Source: Prevotella sp. | Lineage (GTDB): Bacteria > Bacteroidota > Bacteroidia > Bacteroidales > Bacteroidaceae | DNA length: 64,000 nt | Direction of reading: 5' to 3' | NCBI GenBank assembly: GCA_017471465.1 | Contig: JAFUTI010000025.1 | Span: 35,994 to 99,993, forward strand | Part shown: piece by piece, positions 15,232-25,400 of the stretch | Layout: the number at the start of each line of letters is the position of its first letter | How positions within the stretch are numbered: the stretch's first letter is position 1 | Notes under the pieces: model-generated | What the model saw: the letters and a program-made list of their open reading frames with translations, nothing else | Databases searched by the model: none | Told to the model about the DNA's origin: nothing | Position numbers and translations under genes: made by a program

Positions 15232-17007
15232 ATGAAAAAGTTATTTTTCTATGCAGCATTGTTCGCAGCTGGGTTTGCTGTGACGAGCTGTTCGAGTGAC
15301 AAGGATGTGGCTGATGTCAATCAGACTCCAACGGGCAAGAGTTTTGTTAGCCTTGCCATCAATCTTCCGACAAATCCTAGTGTGACGAGAGCTAACGATG
15401 TGTTTGATGACGGATTAGCAAAGGAATATGCAGTAAAAGACGCTACACTTATCCTATTTGAAGGAACGGCACCTGCTACTGCTACCTACAAAGGCAATTG
15501 GGCTTTGAATCTATCTTGGGCTAACTCTTCCCCCGCTAATGATCAAATTACAACGACGGCTCAGATTGTACAAGAGGTTGATAACCGTACAAGCGCTTCA
15601 AACAATTACTATGCTTATGTGGTTTTAAATAAGCCTGCAAGCTTGACCACGATTCTTGAAGGAGCTACAGTTGGTACAAGTACCTTTTCTACTCTTTTTG
15701 GGACGTCAGCCACACTCTCTACCACAAATCTGATTGAGACGGTTGACGGTACTACAAATTACATTCCTATGACCAATGCTCCATTGGCAAAGTACGCAGG
15801 CGGTTCATCAGTTCCAACTGACGGAACCTATTCTGTACTATCTGTCATAGATAAAGACTTAATTTTCCCAACTGAGATTGAGGCAAAAAACCACGCTGCA
15901 ACAGATGTATACGTTGAAAGACTGTATGCAAAAGCTACCATTACCAATAGTTCTGAAAGCAAATTGAAGGATAAAGATGGTAATGCTATTAAAGATGATA
16001 GTGACCATGACATAACATTCACAATTAACGGATGGACTCTCGACAACACTAATAAGAGTTCTTACTTTCAGCACCAGTTAGATGGCACGTTCCCTTCCTA
16101 CACTTGGTACAATTATCATTCGGATGCTACAGGTGTTACAGGAAACAACATCTACAGATTTGCCGGATATACAGAAGTTTCATCAGGCAAAGGCTATCGC
16201 ATTTATTGGGCATTGGATCCTAACTATAGTAGCTTTACAACAGGCACCTTTAATCTTGCCACGACCTCAAGTACTTTTGGAAGTATAGACGATCCTCAGT
16301 ATTGCTATGAAAACACATTTAACATTGCCAATCAGAAAGAGCAGAGCACAACTCGTGCACTACTTAAAACAACGTTCAATGGTGGGGTTGATTTTTATTC
16401 CATTAACGATGATCCCAAGACTTTCTACACAGAAGCCAACCTAAAGGGTAAGGTCATTGAGTTCTTAATGGCTGATCCGACCATTTTTGCTGCTGCAGGT
16501 ACAGCTGGATTATCAACACCCACAGTTGCGAACTCAACCATTACTTTAGACAGTTCAACAGACCCAAGCAAGGTTACTGTTAGCACCACTCTGACATTAA
16601 GTGACGGTACAAAGAGTCTTGACTGTAGTTCGTATACAACCATTATCAACAATTTGTTTAATGCTGAGAATCCTTCTAAACGTATAAAGTTCTATGATGA
16701 TGGCGTTGCTTATTATCCCATTCTCATTAAGCATTTTGGTGACGATGCTTGTCCTTGGAACAGTGCAGACCATCTTGCAACAACTTCATATAGTGATGAA
16801 GGAACTGCACCCGTCTCACGTTATCTTGGACGTTGGGGAATGGTTCGTAATAACTGGTATAGTCTGACTATTAGCAAGGTGATGAATCTGGGTTCTCCAA
16901 AAATTCCCACTCCAACAACTGATGACGATGACAAGGTTAAGAGTTATATCTCTGTTCAGATTAACATCCTCAGCTGGGCTAAGCGCACACAAAGTGTAGA
17001 CCTCTAA
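15232..17007 (+). CDS. Mfa1-family fimbrillin (major pilin-like lipoprotein)
   Basis: The 591-residue protein has a lipoprotein signal with Cys20 ('FAVTSCSS'). A 'VTRA' site puts Arg53 at the position where arginine-specific protease cleaves FimA/Mfa1-type prepilins to expose the assembly groove. The C-terminal 'RWGMVRNNWYSLTI', 'LGSPKIP' and 'ISVQINILSW' blocks are typical of Mfa1; the last 30 residues would be the donor strand. In type V pili such lipoproteins are cleaved at the outer-membrane surface and polymerise by strand exchange. Its codon use is clearly more AT-rich than that of the other pilin genes here, which suggests exchange by recombination. An AT-rich leader of 53 bases precedes it and a terminator follows. 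Confidence 0.88.
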   Translation: MKKLFFYAALFAAGFAVTSCSSDKDVADVNQTPTGKSFVSLAINLPTNPSVTRANDVFDDGLAKEYAVKDATLILFEGTAPATATYKGNWALNLSWANSSPANDQITTTAQIVQEVDNRTSASNNYYAYVVLNKPASLTTILEGATVGTSTFSTLFGTSATLSTTNLIETVDGTTNYIPMTNAPLAKYAGGSSVPTDGTYSVLSVIDKDLIFPTEIEAKNHAATDVYVERLYAKATITNSSESKLKDKDGNAIKDDSDHDITFTINGWTLDNTNKSSYFQHQLDGTFPSYTWYNYHSDATGVTGNNIYRFAGYTEVSSGKGYRIYWALDPNYSSFTTGTFNLATTSSTFGSIDDPQYCYENTFNIANQKEQSTTRALLKTTFNGGVDFYSINDDPKTFYTEANLKGKVIEFLMADPTIFAAAGTAGLSTPTVANSTITLDSSTDPSKVTVSTTLTLSDGTKSLDCSSYTTIINNLFNAENPSKRIKFYDDGVAYYPILIKHFGDDACPWNSADHLATTSYSDEGTAPVSRYLGRWGMVRNNWYSLTISKVMNLGSPKIPTPTTDDDDKVKSYISVQINILSWAKRTQSVDL

Positions 17008-17027
17008 TCCCATCTAACCCTCTCATA

Positions 17028-17060
17028 ATGGCGGGGGCAGATGTGCTCTGCCCCCACCAT
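17028..17060 (+). terminator. Terminator after the first fimbrillin gene
   Basis: ATGG-C-GGGGGCAG (17028-17040) pairs with CTGCCCCC-A-CCAT (17048-17060) with a single mismatch and a 7-base loop. It separates the pilin gene from the toxin-antitoxin pair. Confidence 0.75.
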
Positions 17061-17125
17061 AACGATAATCGATCTTTGACTTTATGGAACCCCTGTGCAA
17101 ATAGGAGGAAAAAAGACTGCCATTA

Positions 17126-17157
17126 TTTGGTTGTCTCAGAATTTCTACGTATCTTTG
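17126..17157 (+). promoter_or_regulatory. Promoter of the toxin-antitoxin pair
   Basis: TTTG (17126-17129) and TATCTTTG (17150-17157) with a 20-base spacer, 29 bases before the antitoxin ATG. Confidence 0.75.
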
Positions 17158-17185
17158 CAGCCGTAGAACGAAAACATCAAAAGCT

Positions 17186-17401
17186 ATGACTGCAAAAACG
17201 CTAACTCCTGCCCAGCTACACCTGCTGAAACTGTTCTCTATCGACGGCAGCGACGAGTTCGTGCAAGAAATTCAAGAAGTGCTCACTCGTCATTTCAAGG
17301 CAAAACTCGACAAAGAAATCGACCGTCTGTGGGACGAAGGAATCCTCAGCGACGAAATCCTTGACAAGATTGCCCAAGAAGACCTTCATGCGAAAAACTG
17401 A
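17186..17401 (+). CDS. Putative antitoxin of a PIN toxin-antitoxin pair
   Basis: The 71-residue, highly charged, helical protein ('HLLKLFSIDGSDEFVQEI', 'LDKEIDRLWDEG', 'ILDKIAQEDLHAKN') has no recognised DNA-binding motif by eye. Small antitoxins of this kind, with a C-terminal half that binds the toxin, commonly precede PIN-domain ribonucleases in Bacteroidota. Its stop codon overlaps the toxin start codon by one base, so the two are co-translated. It has its own promoter. Assignment rests mainly on the neighbour. Confidence 0.75.
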   Translation: MTAKTLTPAQLHLLKLFSIDGSDEFVQEIQEVLTRHFKAKLDKEIDRLWDEGILSDEILDKIAQEDLHAKN

Positions 17402-17826
17402 TGGCAAGATTAGTCCTTGACACGAACAGCCTTCTACAATGTGTAGCAAGGCGTAACAGCAATCATGACTTATGGCTGTCAATTCTTGACGGGCGTAACC
17501 AGTTATGTGTCACTACAGAGATTTTGGAAGAATACGCTGAAATTCTGGAAAAGAAAGCTTCAACAAGTTTTGCAATCACGCTCTTGGACATCATTACAAA
17601 CCTTTCCAACACCCTGTTTGTCAATCCCGTCTTCCGTTTCAATGTAATTGAAGAAGACCCTGATGACAATAAGTTTGTGGATTGTGCCGTGGCTGCCAAA
17701 GCTCTTTGCATCGTAACAGACGATAAGCATTTCCGTCATCTGTCAAAATATGAGTTCCCCTACGTGGAGATAGTTAAGCTGACCGATGCCGTGGCTATGC
17801 TATTAGATGTTAAAGGTTTAGCCTAA
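17401..17826 (+). CDS. PIN-domain toxin (ribonuclease)
   Basis: The 141-residue protein matches the 'putative toxin-antitoxin system toxin component, PIN family'. Acidic active-site residues are visible: Asp7 in 'LVLDTNSLL', Glu in 'TTEILEEYAEIL', Asp in 'EEDPDDNKFVDCA' and Asp in 'CIVTDDKHF'. Such proteins cut RNA when the antitoxin is lost. All four acidic positions are intact, so it should be active. The pair is placed between two fimbrillin genes, an unusual location, with composition more AT-rich than that of the following genes. Confidence 0.88.
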   Translation: MARLVLDTNSLLQCVARRNSNHDLWLSILDGRNQLCVTTEILEEYAEILEKKASTSFAITLLDIITNLSNTLFVNPVFRFNVIEEDPDDNKFVDCAVAAKALCIVTDDKHFRHLSKYEFPYVEIVKLTDAVAMLLDVKGLA

Positions 17827-17885
17827 TCACCCCCTACTTTGTGCAGCGGTTCCTTTAGTCAATGATGACGAGTAAAGAGAAACTG

Positions 17886-19757
17886 ATGCACAAGACACTT
17901 TTAACAATGTGTTACCTATTGTGCATGCTGCTGACAACGGCATGCTACAACGACTACGACGCCTCGGAAAAGGTGGCGCGGATGGACATACTCTCACGTT
18001 TCAACGCCGAGGGTAAGGCCTACTTGACCGTGCAGATACCATTGGGAGGAGGAGCTGGAACACGCGCAGTGACGTTTGATGACGGCGACGGCGACGAATG
18101 GAAAGTGAGGAACATCTACATCCTGATATTTGCAGGCACCAGCGAATCGAACGCAAAGTTCGCCAGTGCCTACAAAGTGGAGTCGCCCTCACTCAGTCTC
18201 TCTGCCTTCGAGCAGGTAACGGCCACCGCCACCATCACCATCAACGATGCCAACCTGAACACCGGCGACAAGCTATTCCCCTTCATCGTGGTGAACAACA
18301 ATACAAGCGCCATCACCACAAGCGCGTTCCCAGCCACCAGCGTCGCCTTCGCCAACGGCGGCTCGCCGGTGGTACTCACCAGCTCGTCGACCTTCGCCGA
18401 CCTGGCCAACGTCACCATTGCCGACATCAAGGACGCCAGCGGCTACTTCCTGATGACCAACGCCACGCTGGCCGACGGCAACACAACAAGTGCCAACATC
18501 TTCCGTCTGCCGGAGATGTCGCCCACCTTCTTCTTCCCCACCGAAGCAGAGTCGCAAGGCAACCCCGCCGCCCACATCAGCGTGGAGCGACTGGCCGCCA
18601 AGACCACCGTGACCAACAGCATCACGAGCCACTACATACTGGGCAACCCGCGTGCCACCTTCGCCTCCGACGGCAGCGACATGGCATTTGCCCTCGACAA
18701 CTACAACACACGAAGCTATGCCTACCGCCACCTGCCGGCAGTGAGCTACCAGCGCTTTGTGGAGACAGCGTCCATCGACGGCCACAGCCCACTGGCCTAC
18801 CGCACCTACTGGGGCGAGGACGTGAACTACAGCGGCAACAGCGGCTTGGCCTATACGTCCCATGCGACCTATCTGGCCTACACCGACGAGCAGAAGACCG
18901 CCTTCTGGCACGCCATGGGCAGCAATGCCTACTGCGCCGAGAACACCTTCAACGTCAGTAACATGAAGGACGACTGCACCACCTCCGTGCTGGTGCGCCT
19001 GCAGCTGAACAGCGGCCTCGACTTCTACACCACCTCGGTGACCGGCCAGGACATCGTGTTCCAGCTGCCGCGCAACGAGGTGAGCGAGGAGGGCACCAGC
19101 GCCTCGTCGTCGTTCAGCCGCAGGAGGTCGGGCAAGGTAACCTACGACGGCACGGACTACGCCACCATCGACGACTACCTGCGCACGTGGCTGATGGAGA
19201 ACAGCAGTGCCTTCCGCACATGGGTCAGCACCTACGCCGCCGGAGATCCGCGACACGTGAACATTGCCGTCAGCACACCGGCAGGCGGCGGCACGGCCAC
19301 CGTCACGGCCGTCACACAGACGGCCCGCAGCAGCGGGACAACTGGGGCGACGGCCTTCAACACACTCGAGACAACGGGTCTCGCCGCCTATATCAACAAC
19401 AACGTGACCCTGAAGTTCTACGACGACGGCTACTGCTACTACCGCGTACCCATCCGCCACTTCACCAATACGGAGACGCCGTGGCAGTCGACACCGGCAA
19501 TGACGAACAACACCACCGCCCAGGCCTACAGCGCCGCTGCCGCCACGGCGGCCGGCGGCTCAGGCGCTGACGCCACCTTCCTCGGGCGCTACGGCATGGT
19601 GCGCAACAACTGGTACGACATCAGCATCACCAGCGTCACCCACATCGGCTCGCCCGTCATCCCCGCGCTGACTACCAATGCCGACGACAAGGTGGAACAG
19701 CTGCTGAACACCACGCTGAGCATCAGCGGGTGGACGACGCATAACCAGAACTTATAG
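17886..19757 (+). CDS. Mfa1-family fimbrillin, second copy
   Basis: The start at 17886 gives a clean lipoprotein signal (Cys20 in 'LLTTACYN'); an ATG at 17862 adds eight residues. The 623-residue protein shares the layout of the first fimbrillin: 'GTRAVTFDD' with Arg60 as probable processing site, the 'YCAENTFNVSNM' block, 'VTLKFYDDGYCYYRVPIRHF', 'RYGMVRNNWYDISI', 'IGSPVIP' and a C-terminal donor-strand-like segment ending HNQNL. In contrast to the first copy it is GC-rich in third positions, like the chromosome around it. Two full-length pilins in one cluster suggest either mixed fimbriae or alternative major subunits. Confidence 0.87.
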   Translation: MHKTLLTMCYLLCMLLTTACYNDYDASEKVARMDILSRFNAEGKAYLTVQIPLGGGAGTRAVTFDDGDGDEWKVRNIYILIFAGTSESNAKFASAYKVESPSLSLSAFEQVTATATITINDANLNTGDKLFPFIVVNNNTSAITTSAFPATSVAFANGGSPVVLTSSSTFADLANVTIADIKDASGYFLMTNATLADGNTTSANIFRLPEMSPTFFFPTEAESQGNPAAHISVERLAAKTTVTNSITSHYILGNPRATFASDGSDMAFALDNYNTRSYAYRHLPAVSYQRFVETASIDGHSPLAYRTYWGEDVNYSGNSGLAYTSHATYLAYTDEQKTAFWHAMGSNAYCAENTFNVSNMKDDCTTSVLVRLQLNSGLDFYTTSVTGQDIVFQLPRNEVSEEGTSASSSFSRRRSGKVTYDGTDYATIDDYLRTWLMENSSAFRTWVSTYAAGDPRHVNIAVSTPAGGGTATVTAVTQTARSSGTTGATAFNTLETTGLAAYINNNVTLKFYDDGYCYYRVPIRHFTNTETPWQSTPAMTNNTTAQAYSAAAATAAGGSGADATFLGRYGMVRNNWYDISITSVTHIGSPVIPALTTNADDKVEQLLNTTLSISGWTTHNQNL

Positions 19758-19759
19758 AT

Positions 19760-19799
19760 AAGGAGTTAAGGAGTTAAGAAGTTAAGAAGTTAAGGAGTA
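19760..19799 (+). repeat. 8-base tandem array AAGGAGTT x5
   Basis: Five units (AAGGAGTT, AAGGAGTT, AAGAAGTT, AAGAAGTT, AAGGAGTA) lie between the second and third pilin genes and end 15 bases before the GTG start at 19815. The unit contains the GGAG core. Confidence 0.75.
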
Positions 19800-19814
19800 A
19801 GAACGAATAACAAA

Positions 19815-21260
19815 GTGAAACGGACGAAAAGGCACATACAGATTCTTAGCCTGCTGACAGCACTGCTGCTGACAGCCTGCTACGACTTTGACCGCTACGA
19901 GAACGTGGCGGCCGGGGAGCAGCCTGTGAGCCATGATAGCAGCGTCGATTCGTCATATATCAATCTGCATATCGTCAACAACGCAACGACCACCCGCGCC
20001 ACCGCTGCCGAGGAGAACGCCATCTACGACGGCATCCTGGCCATCTTTGAAGGCAACGGGGAGTCGGCTGCCACGCTGAAGAGTGCAGTTGTTATCGACC
20101 AACTCATCAACAACCCAGGCAACAGCAGCAGCATCACCGTCACTCAGCGGCTGGCAGGCACACACAACTACAACGGAAATAAACTCTATGCGCTGGTTCT
20201 GCTGAACACCACCTCGACAGGATTCAATGTTCAGAACAACATGCTCTACCTGAACGGCTCATCGCTCAGCGGAAAGACCAGGGCCGAGATACAGTCGATG
20301 ACCATCAACAGCGTGGGAAGCCCTGACGAGCATGTGGGGCTGTATATGACCAACACCGTAAAGGATGACAACACCGTGCTCCGCATTATTTATCACAACG
20401 ACCCGTCGAAACAATCTTACCTCTACGACACGCCGGAGGCAGCAGCCGGTGGCAACCGTCAGACCATCAACGTGGAGAGGGCTGCGGCGAAGGTGAGCGT
20501 GACGAACAATGCCACATCACAATTGACTAGCATCAGACTCAATCCTCGTAGTAGTGACTCCGAAAACAGGAACCCATACGTCCATAAGATGACGTGGACA
20601 CTCAACAAATATAACACTAAGAGTTACGCCATTCGCACGGGTTCGACCACTTCCAATAACTGGGCAACCTCCTTGAACGAACTCACCACACATACTGCTA
20701 AAGACTTCAGTCTGTATCCACAGCAGTCACACAGCCAGGATGTGGTTTACATCGGCGAGAACACAACTGGCAATAACACGGAGGCCATTGTCGAGGTACA
20801 GTTGAAAGACAACAATAACATGTTGATACACGAAGCCTATGTATTCCGCCCCTTCGACGACTCTTTCGTTGAGAACGCCTATACAGACATCTATACCAGC
20901 GCAGAGCAATATATCGCGTATCTCAGGGATGAGCTTCCACCTGCAAACAAGGTTGGCTATAGTTTAGGGACTGTTGACAATGCTGACATCTTCAAGTACG
21001 CAACCGTCACTCTTGGTGACAACGGAGCTGTAACGATAACGCTGGTAAATAGCGACTTGACGGCTGTTCAACAGACGGGACTTACAGGTCTGGCAGAGTT
21101 CCTCAGCAGTCATACCACCGGTTTCCGTGATGGAAAGATGTACTACACATACAAAATAAAGCACAATGATACGCCCACATACGGCGTCGTCAGAAATAAC
21201 GTCTACAACCTGACGCTCCAGAGTTCGAGCATCACCCGTATCGGACGCCCGACCCCGTGA
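19815..21260 (+). CDS. Mfa-type fimbrial lipoprotein lacking the C-terminal donor segment
   Basis: GTG start; the signal is followed by Cys22 ('LLTACYDF'). The 481-residue protein has the pilin pattern: 'TTTRATAAEEN' with Arg61 as likely processing site, 'NVERAAAKVSVTN', and the late motif 'YGVVRNNVYNLTL'. It stops at 'GRPTP', where the two larger pilins continue for about 30 more residues. In the strand-exchange model of type V pili the C-terminal segment inserts into a neighbouring subunit. A subunit without it would not need an acceptor and could sit at the tip; this is inference. It follows the second pilin by 57 bases that contain the AAGGAGTT array. Confidence 0.75.
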   Translation: MKRTKRHIQILSLLTALLLTACYDFDRYENVAAGEQPVSHDSSVDSSYINLHIVNNATTTRATAAEENAIYDGILAIFEGNGESAATLKSAVVIDQLINNPGNSSSITVTQRLAGTHNYNGNKLYALVLLNTTSTGFNVQNNMLYLNGSSLSGKTRAEIQSMTINSVGSPDEHVGLYMTNTVKDDNTVLRIIYHNDPSKQSYLYDTPEAAAGGNRQTINVERAAAKVSVTNNATSQLTSIRLNPRSSDSENRNPYVHKMTWTLNKYNTKSYAIRTGSTTSNNWATSLNELTTHTAKDFSLYPQQSHSQDVVYIGENTTGNNTEAIVEVQLKDNNNMLIHEAYVFRPFDDSFVENAYTDIYTSAEQYIAYLRDELPPANKVGYSLGTVDNADIFKYATVTLGDNGAVTITLVNSDLTAVQQTGLTGLAEFLSSHTTGFRDGKMYYTYKIKHNDTPTYGVVRNNVYNLTLQSSSITRIGRPTP

Positions 21261-21324
21261 GCACAATAATTGAGAAATGAAGTTGAAGAACCCATATATA
21301 TTAATGAATAATTCGTGGTCATTT

Positions 21325-22410
21325 ATGATAATTCGCGTTAAGAAGACAATAACCGCCGTGGCGACATTCATGTCGCTGATGCTCACTGCCACTTCCTGCT
21401 CGATGATGCAGGAAGACCGCTCAGACTGTCCCGACTGCCGCAACACACTACGCATCATGCTGCGCTACGACTACAACACAGCCCGCGCCAACATGTTTGC
21501 CGACCACGTGAAGGAGGCCACGGTTTACGTGGTAGACCCGACAACCGACACCGTCGTCGACACACAGACCGCCCGCAACGACGACAGCAACCGGCCGTGG
21601 TCGCCGTCGTTTGCCTTCAACTTCGAGGAACTGGCTCCCGGCAATTACCGTCTCTATGCCACCGGCCGCTCGAAGGCCGACGCCACCATCAGCACCGTGG
21701 AGCCGCTGACGGCCGACGCCATCAGCCGTCTGCAGTTCACAGTGCCTGTCGACAGCACTGGCAACGTGACCGCCGAGCGGCTCGACACCCTCTGGAACAC
21801 GCTGGCTCCCGTCGATATCCGTGTACTGGAGTCAGAACCTACCGAAGCCACCATCCCCCTGATGCGTCTGACTAACGACCTGAACATCGTGGTGTTCCGC
21901 CGCGACGGGTCCTTGGCGGGCGGCCATGAGCGCTACGACGTCAGCGTCACCGACGAGAATGTGACACTGGGCTATGACAACACGACGACAGCCACCGCAC
22001 CGCTCGTCTACCGCCCCTTCGCCGCCTGGACCACTGAGAGCACCGTGTCCGACGGTTCCACGATCGGGACCCCCGACGGTTCCGCGGTCGCCGAGCGCAA
22101 CGCCCACTACGACCTGTCGCTCTTCCGGCTCGTCAGCCATGACGATGCCCGTCGCAACGCGCGCCTCATCATCCGCAACCGCGAGACGGCTCACGAGATA
22201 GTGAACATCGACCTCTGCCACTACCTGGCGCTGGCGCGCAACGCCTACGAGACACGGCACTACGGTGTGCAGGAATACTTAGACCGTGAATACGACTACC
22301 GCCTCGACTTCGGTATCGAAGGTACGGGCCCGAGTGAGACCTGGAAATATATCACCATCAGTATTAACGTGCTCTCCTGGAGCATCCGCATACAGAACGA
22401 AGAACTATGA
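21325..22410 (+). CDS. FimB/Mfa2-family fimbrial anchor lipoprotein
   Basis: From the ATG at 21325 (MIIRVKKTITAV) the protein is 361 residues with a lipoprotein signal (Cys25 in 'TATSCSMM'); longer starts at 21277 or 21304 would spoil it. The region 'RIMLRYDYNTA...FADHVKEATVYVVD' and the C-terminal 'WKYITISINVLSW' fit the FimB/Mfa2 family, which caps and anchors type V fimbriae in the outer membrane and limits their length. It lacks the T-R-A processing site at the position seen in the three pilins, as expected for an anchor. Its stop overlaps the start of the giant surface protein gene (ATGA). Confidence 0.85.
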   Translation: MIIRVKKTITAVATFMSLMLTATSCSMMQEDRSDCPDCRNTLRIMLRYDYNTARANMFADHVKEATVYVVDPTTDTVVDTQTARNDDSNRPWSPSFAFNFEELAPGNYRLYATGRSKADATISTVEPLTADAISRLQFTVPVDSTGNVTAERLDTLWNTLAPVDIRVLESEPTEATIPLMRLTNDLNIVVFRRDGSLAGGHERYDVSVTDENVTLGYDNTTTATAPLVYRPFAAWTTESTVSDGSTIGTPDGSAVAERNAHYDLSLFRLVSHDDARRNARLIIRNRETAHEIVNIDLCHYLALARNAYETRHYGVQEYLDREYDYRLDFGIEGTGPSETWKYITISINVLSWSIRIQNEEL

Positions 22411-25400
22411 TGAAAGCGCTGAGAAGAATCCGCACCGCTGCCTTTCTGCTGCTGCTGACAGCAGGAGCGGGATGGACATGGGCTGCCGACGGCATCACGA
22501 CCACGAACTATCAGACCGACTTCGCCAGCAGCATTGAACCTTTCGACGCAGGCGACATCGCTGCGGGAACAAATGTCAGTGGCGTGCTGCGTGTCACGAA
22601 CACGACAGCGACGGCCAACTTTGCCAACACCCATCAGCTGAACGCCAACGAGACGGTGACAGTGCAGTTCAGTGCCTATCACGGCTATCTGTACGGCAAC
22701 AGCACATCGAAGGTACAACTCGTCAACAGCGACGGCCAAGTATTGGTAGGATATACCTATAACCATCATAGCGTTCAGATTACGGATGTGACGATAGGCG
22801 GAACTACCGTCAGTGGATTTACAGCCTTCGATGGTGCTTCGTACTGGAACACTTCTGGAGACAAATTCCAGAACGCCAACGGTCTCACGGGAGGCAACAG
22901 CGGTAAGCCTTACCTTAATGATGACAATGCCAATCCCAAGGTGACGATGACGGTGAATGGCGGTGGCAGCGCGACGTTATACATCGTGATAGGAAAGAAA
23001 TCCATTTACCAGTGGTACAGCGGTTCTGTAAACGGTTTGACGAAGGACTTGTCGAAGTTGGAAATCATCAGCACGTGCAGCAATTCCGACCGCACCATCT
23101 GCATTGACAATCTCAGTATCTGGAGCAGCGCTTACGGCAACGACTACGAGTCGGGCAACCTGGACTGGACGACCAGTGTGTCAGGCCGCTACGACCCTGT
23201 CATCCTCGAGGAGTCTGGGAATCACTACCTGTCGGTCACCCAGGACAAGCGCTCATCATCCAACAACAATGGTGCGACACTGAAGAGCTCGTCGCTGGGC
23301 GTTACGGCAGGTTCCAGCTATCAGCTGACTTTCGACCTGAAGGTGTCAAGCTCCAATGGAGCGAACTCTCAGGCGGGCACAAAGTTTACTGTCTATGATG
23401 CCAACAACAGTGGGGAGGTGTTCTCGCTGCAAGCCACCGCCGTGGGTGCTACGACATGGATTCTGAATGGTGATACTGAGAACCCTGTCTCATTACCCAA
23501 TACGAGCCAAGGGACAGAGGACATCTCTACAGTTCCCTGGTATCGTGTCACCGTTCTCCGTAGTGGGACAGGCACCTGGGTAACCATCAAAGATGGTGCT
23601 GACAATGTGATTGTCAACGGGAAGTCCGTCGCTGCGAGCACAACGGGTGGGCTGGGAATCATGGAGTTTGTCACGATGCGCTATAACGCCAACTTCGCCA
23701 TCGACAACATCTTTGTCACGCCAATCCTCGACTGGTCGGCCGGCAACACCACTGTCAACATCAAAGACGTGGGCGATGCAAACCCAAATATGACAAGTTC
23801 CCTGCCCTACATACATTCCAACTATTACGCCATCAGTTCGCTCAGCAGCAGTAACACGAACGTGGCATCGTTCTGGAGCGACGGCAAGATCCACATCAAG
23901 GGAGTGGGTTCGACGACACTGACGGTGACCGATGTCAGTGGTTATACCGCCACCACCACGCTCACCGTCAGCGGCACGCAGGTAGAGCCCACGCAAACGG
24001 CCAACACGCTGACCTTCGGCACTACGGGTTACATTGTGAACAACGCCAGTGCGACGGGCTCGTCGTATACCCTGTCGACAGGTCTTCGGATAGACTTCGG
24101 ATACAGCGGTGAGACGTCTGTCGTCGTGAATAACGGCTCTTACAACGTTGTGAAGATTATCGATGCCAACGGTTTTTCGCACCCGAACCTAGCGGGAAGC
24201 GGTCTGCCCTATATAGGGGCCTACGGCGGCACTTTCGTGACGCTGACTCCCTTGAACAGCGGCTCCCTGACTGTTGTGGGTAACGTCAGTGCGGAAAAGA
24301 CGAAACTATACCGCAAGGACGGTGTCCTGATGGACACCGACATCGATGAGGAGAGGCACACACTTTCGGCCACACTTACGGGCGGCTCCGTCTATTACCT
24401 CTATAACGGCCGTACCTCCGAGGATGAGGCAGCAGGGAGCTACAGTTCGCCGGTGCATGCCGTCAGCTTTGCCAACCCGCTGTTTGTCAGCAGTACGGCA
24501 GTCATTGAGATACCCTCCGACGGCAGCTATACTGTTCCCGCCGTAGGAAGTCTTACCCCGACATCATATACACTGACGAAATACGGCGAGCTGGCTGACG
24601 TCACGCTCACCGTCAGTGGCAGTGGCGTCATCTCGGGCATCACCGCCGGCGGGGCTATCCTCGTCAGGCTGTCTGACGGCACAAGCACCGCATACCACCT
24701 GGTGACTGTAGCCTACCCCTCGACGGAGTATCCCGGTCATCTGTGGGACTTTAACATTGAAGGTGAACGGATGACCACTGCAGCAGCACTGCGGAACGTC
24801 CCTGTGCCAACGACGACCATCACTGCTGAAGACAACAACAGCTGGACAGCGCTCTACAAGGTGAATACTGGGGGGTATACCCGTGCTCCGGAATGGCGTC
24901 TGAACCGAAGGCTGTCGAACGACAACGCTATCGTAGTGCCTGAGACGGCGGGGCTGCTGTTCTCTGCCAAGAGTCAGGGATTCTACATGCGCAATGACGA
25001 TGAGTCATTCCGTCATGTCGGCATCCACGGCGACGGCACGTCGTTCACCATCCCCTACCTAAAGCGGGGTGACATTGTCGAGCTGAACTGGAAACACGAC
25101 GCCGCCAATTCCGGCTCTACGTTCATTGCCACCAACCTGACGGACCTGCGTAACAAGCCCGTCAGCGAGCAGTTTCTCATCACAGAGTCAGCCTACCGCA
25201 CCCAATACAACCATCCCGGACGGTATTCGTTCATCGTAGCCGCTGACGGTGACGTCACTTTCACCCTTAAGGACGCGGGATTCACCGACATTCTCTCTAT
25301 CCGCATCTACCGAGGGCCTTACCGGTCGACCATGCGGAACATCAATGCTGAGGGTAACGTGACGGCTGAGACGACCATGCTGCTTGACAATGCCGAGCAG

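Noticed and set aside
18273-19460. 395-residue minus-strand frame within the second fimbrillin
   Set aside because: Antisense composition artefact of a GC-rich gene.
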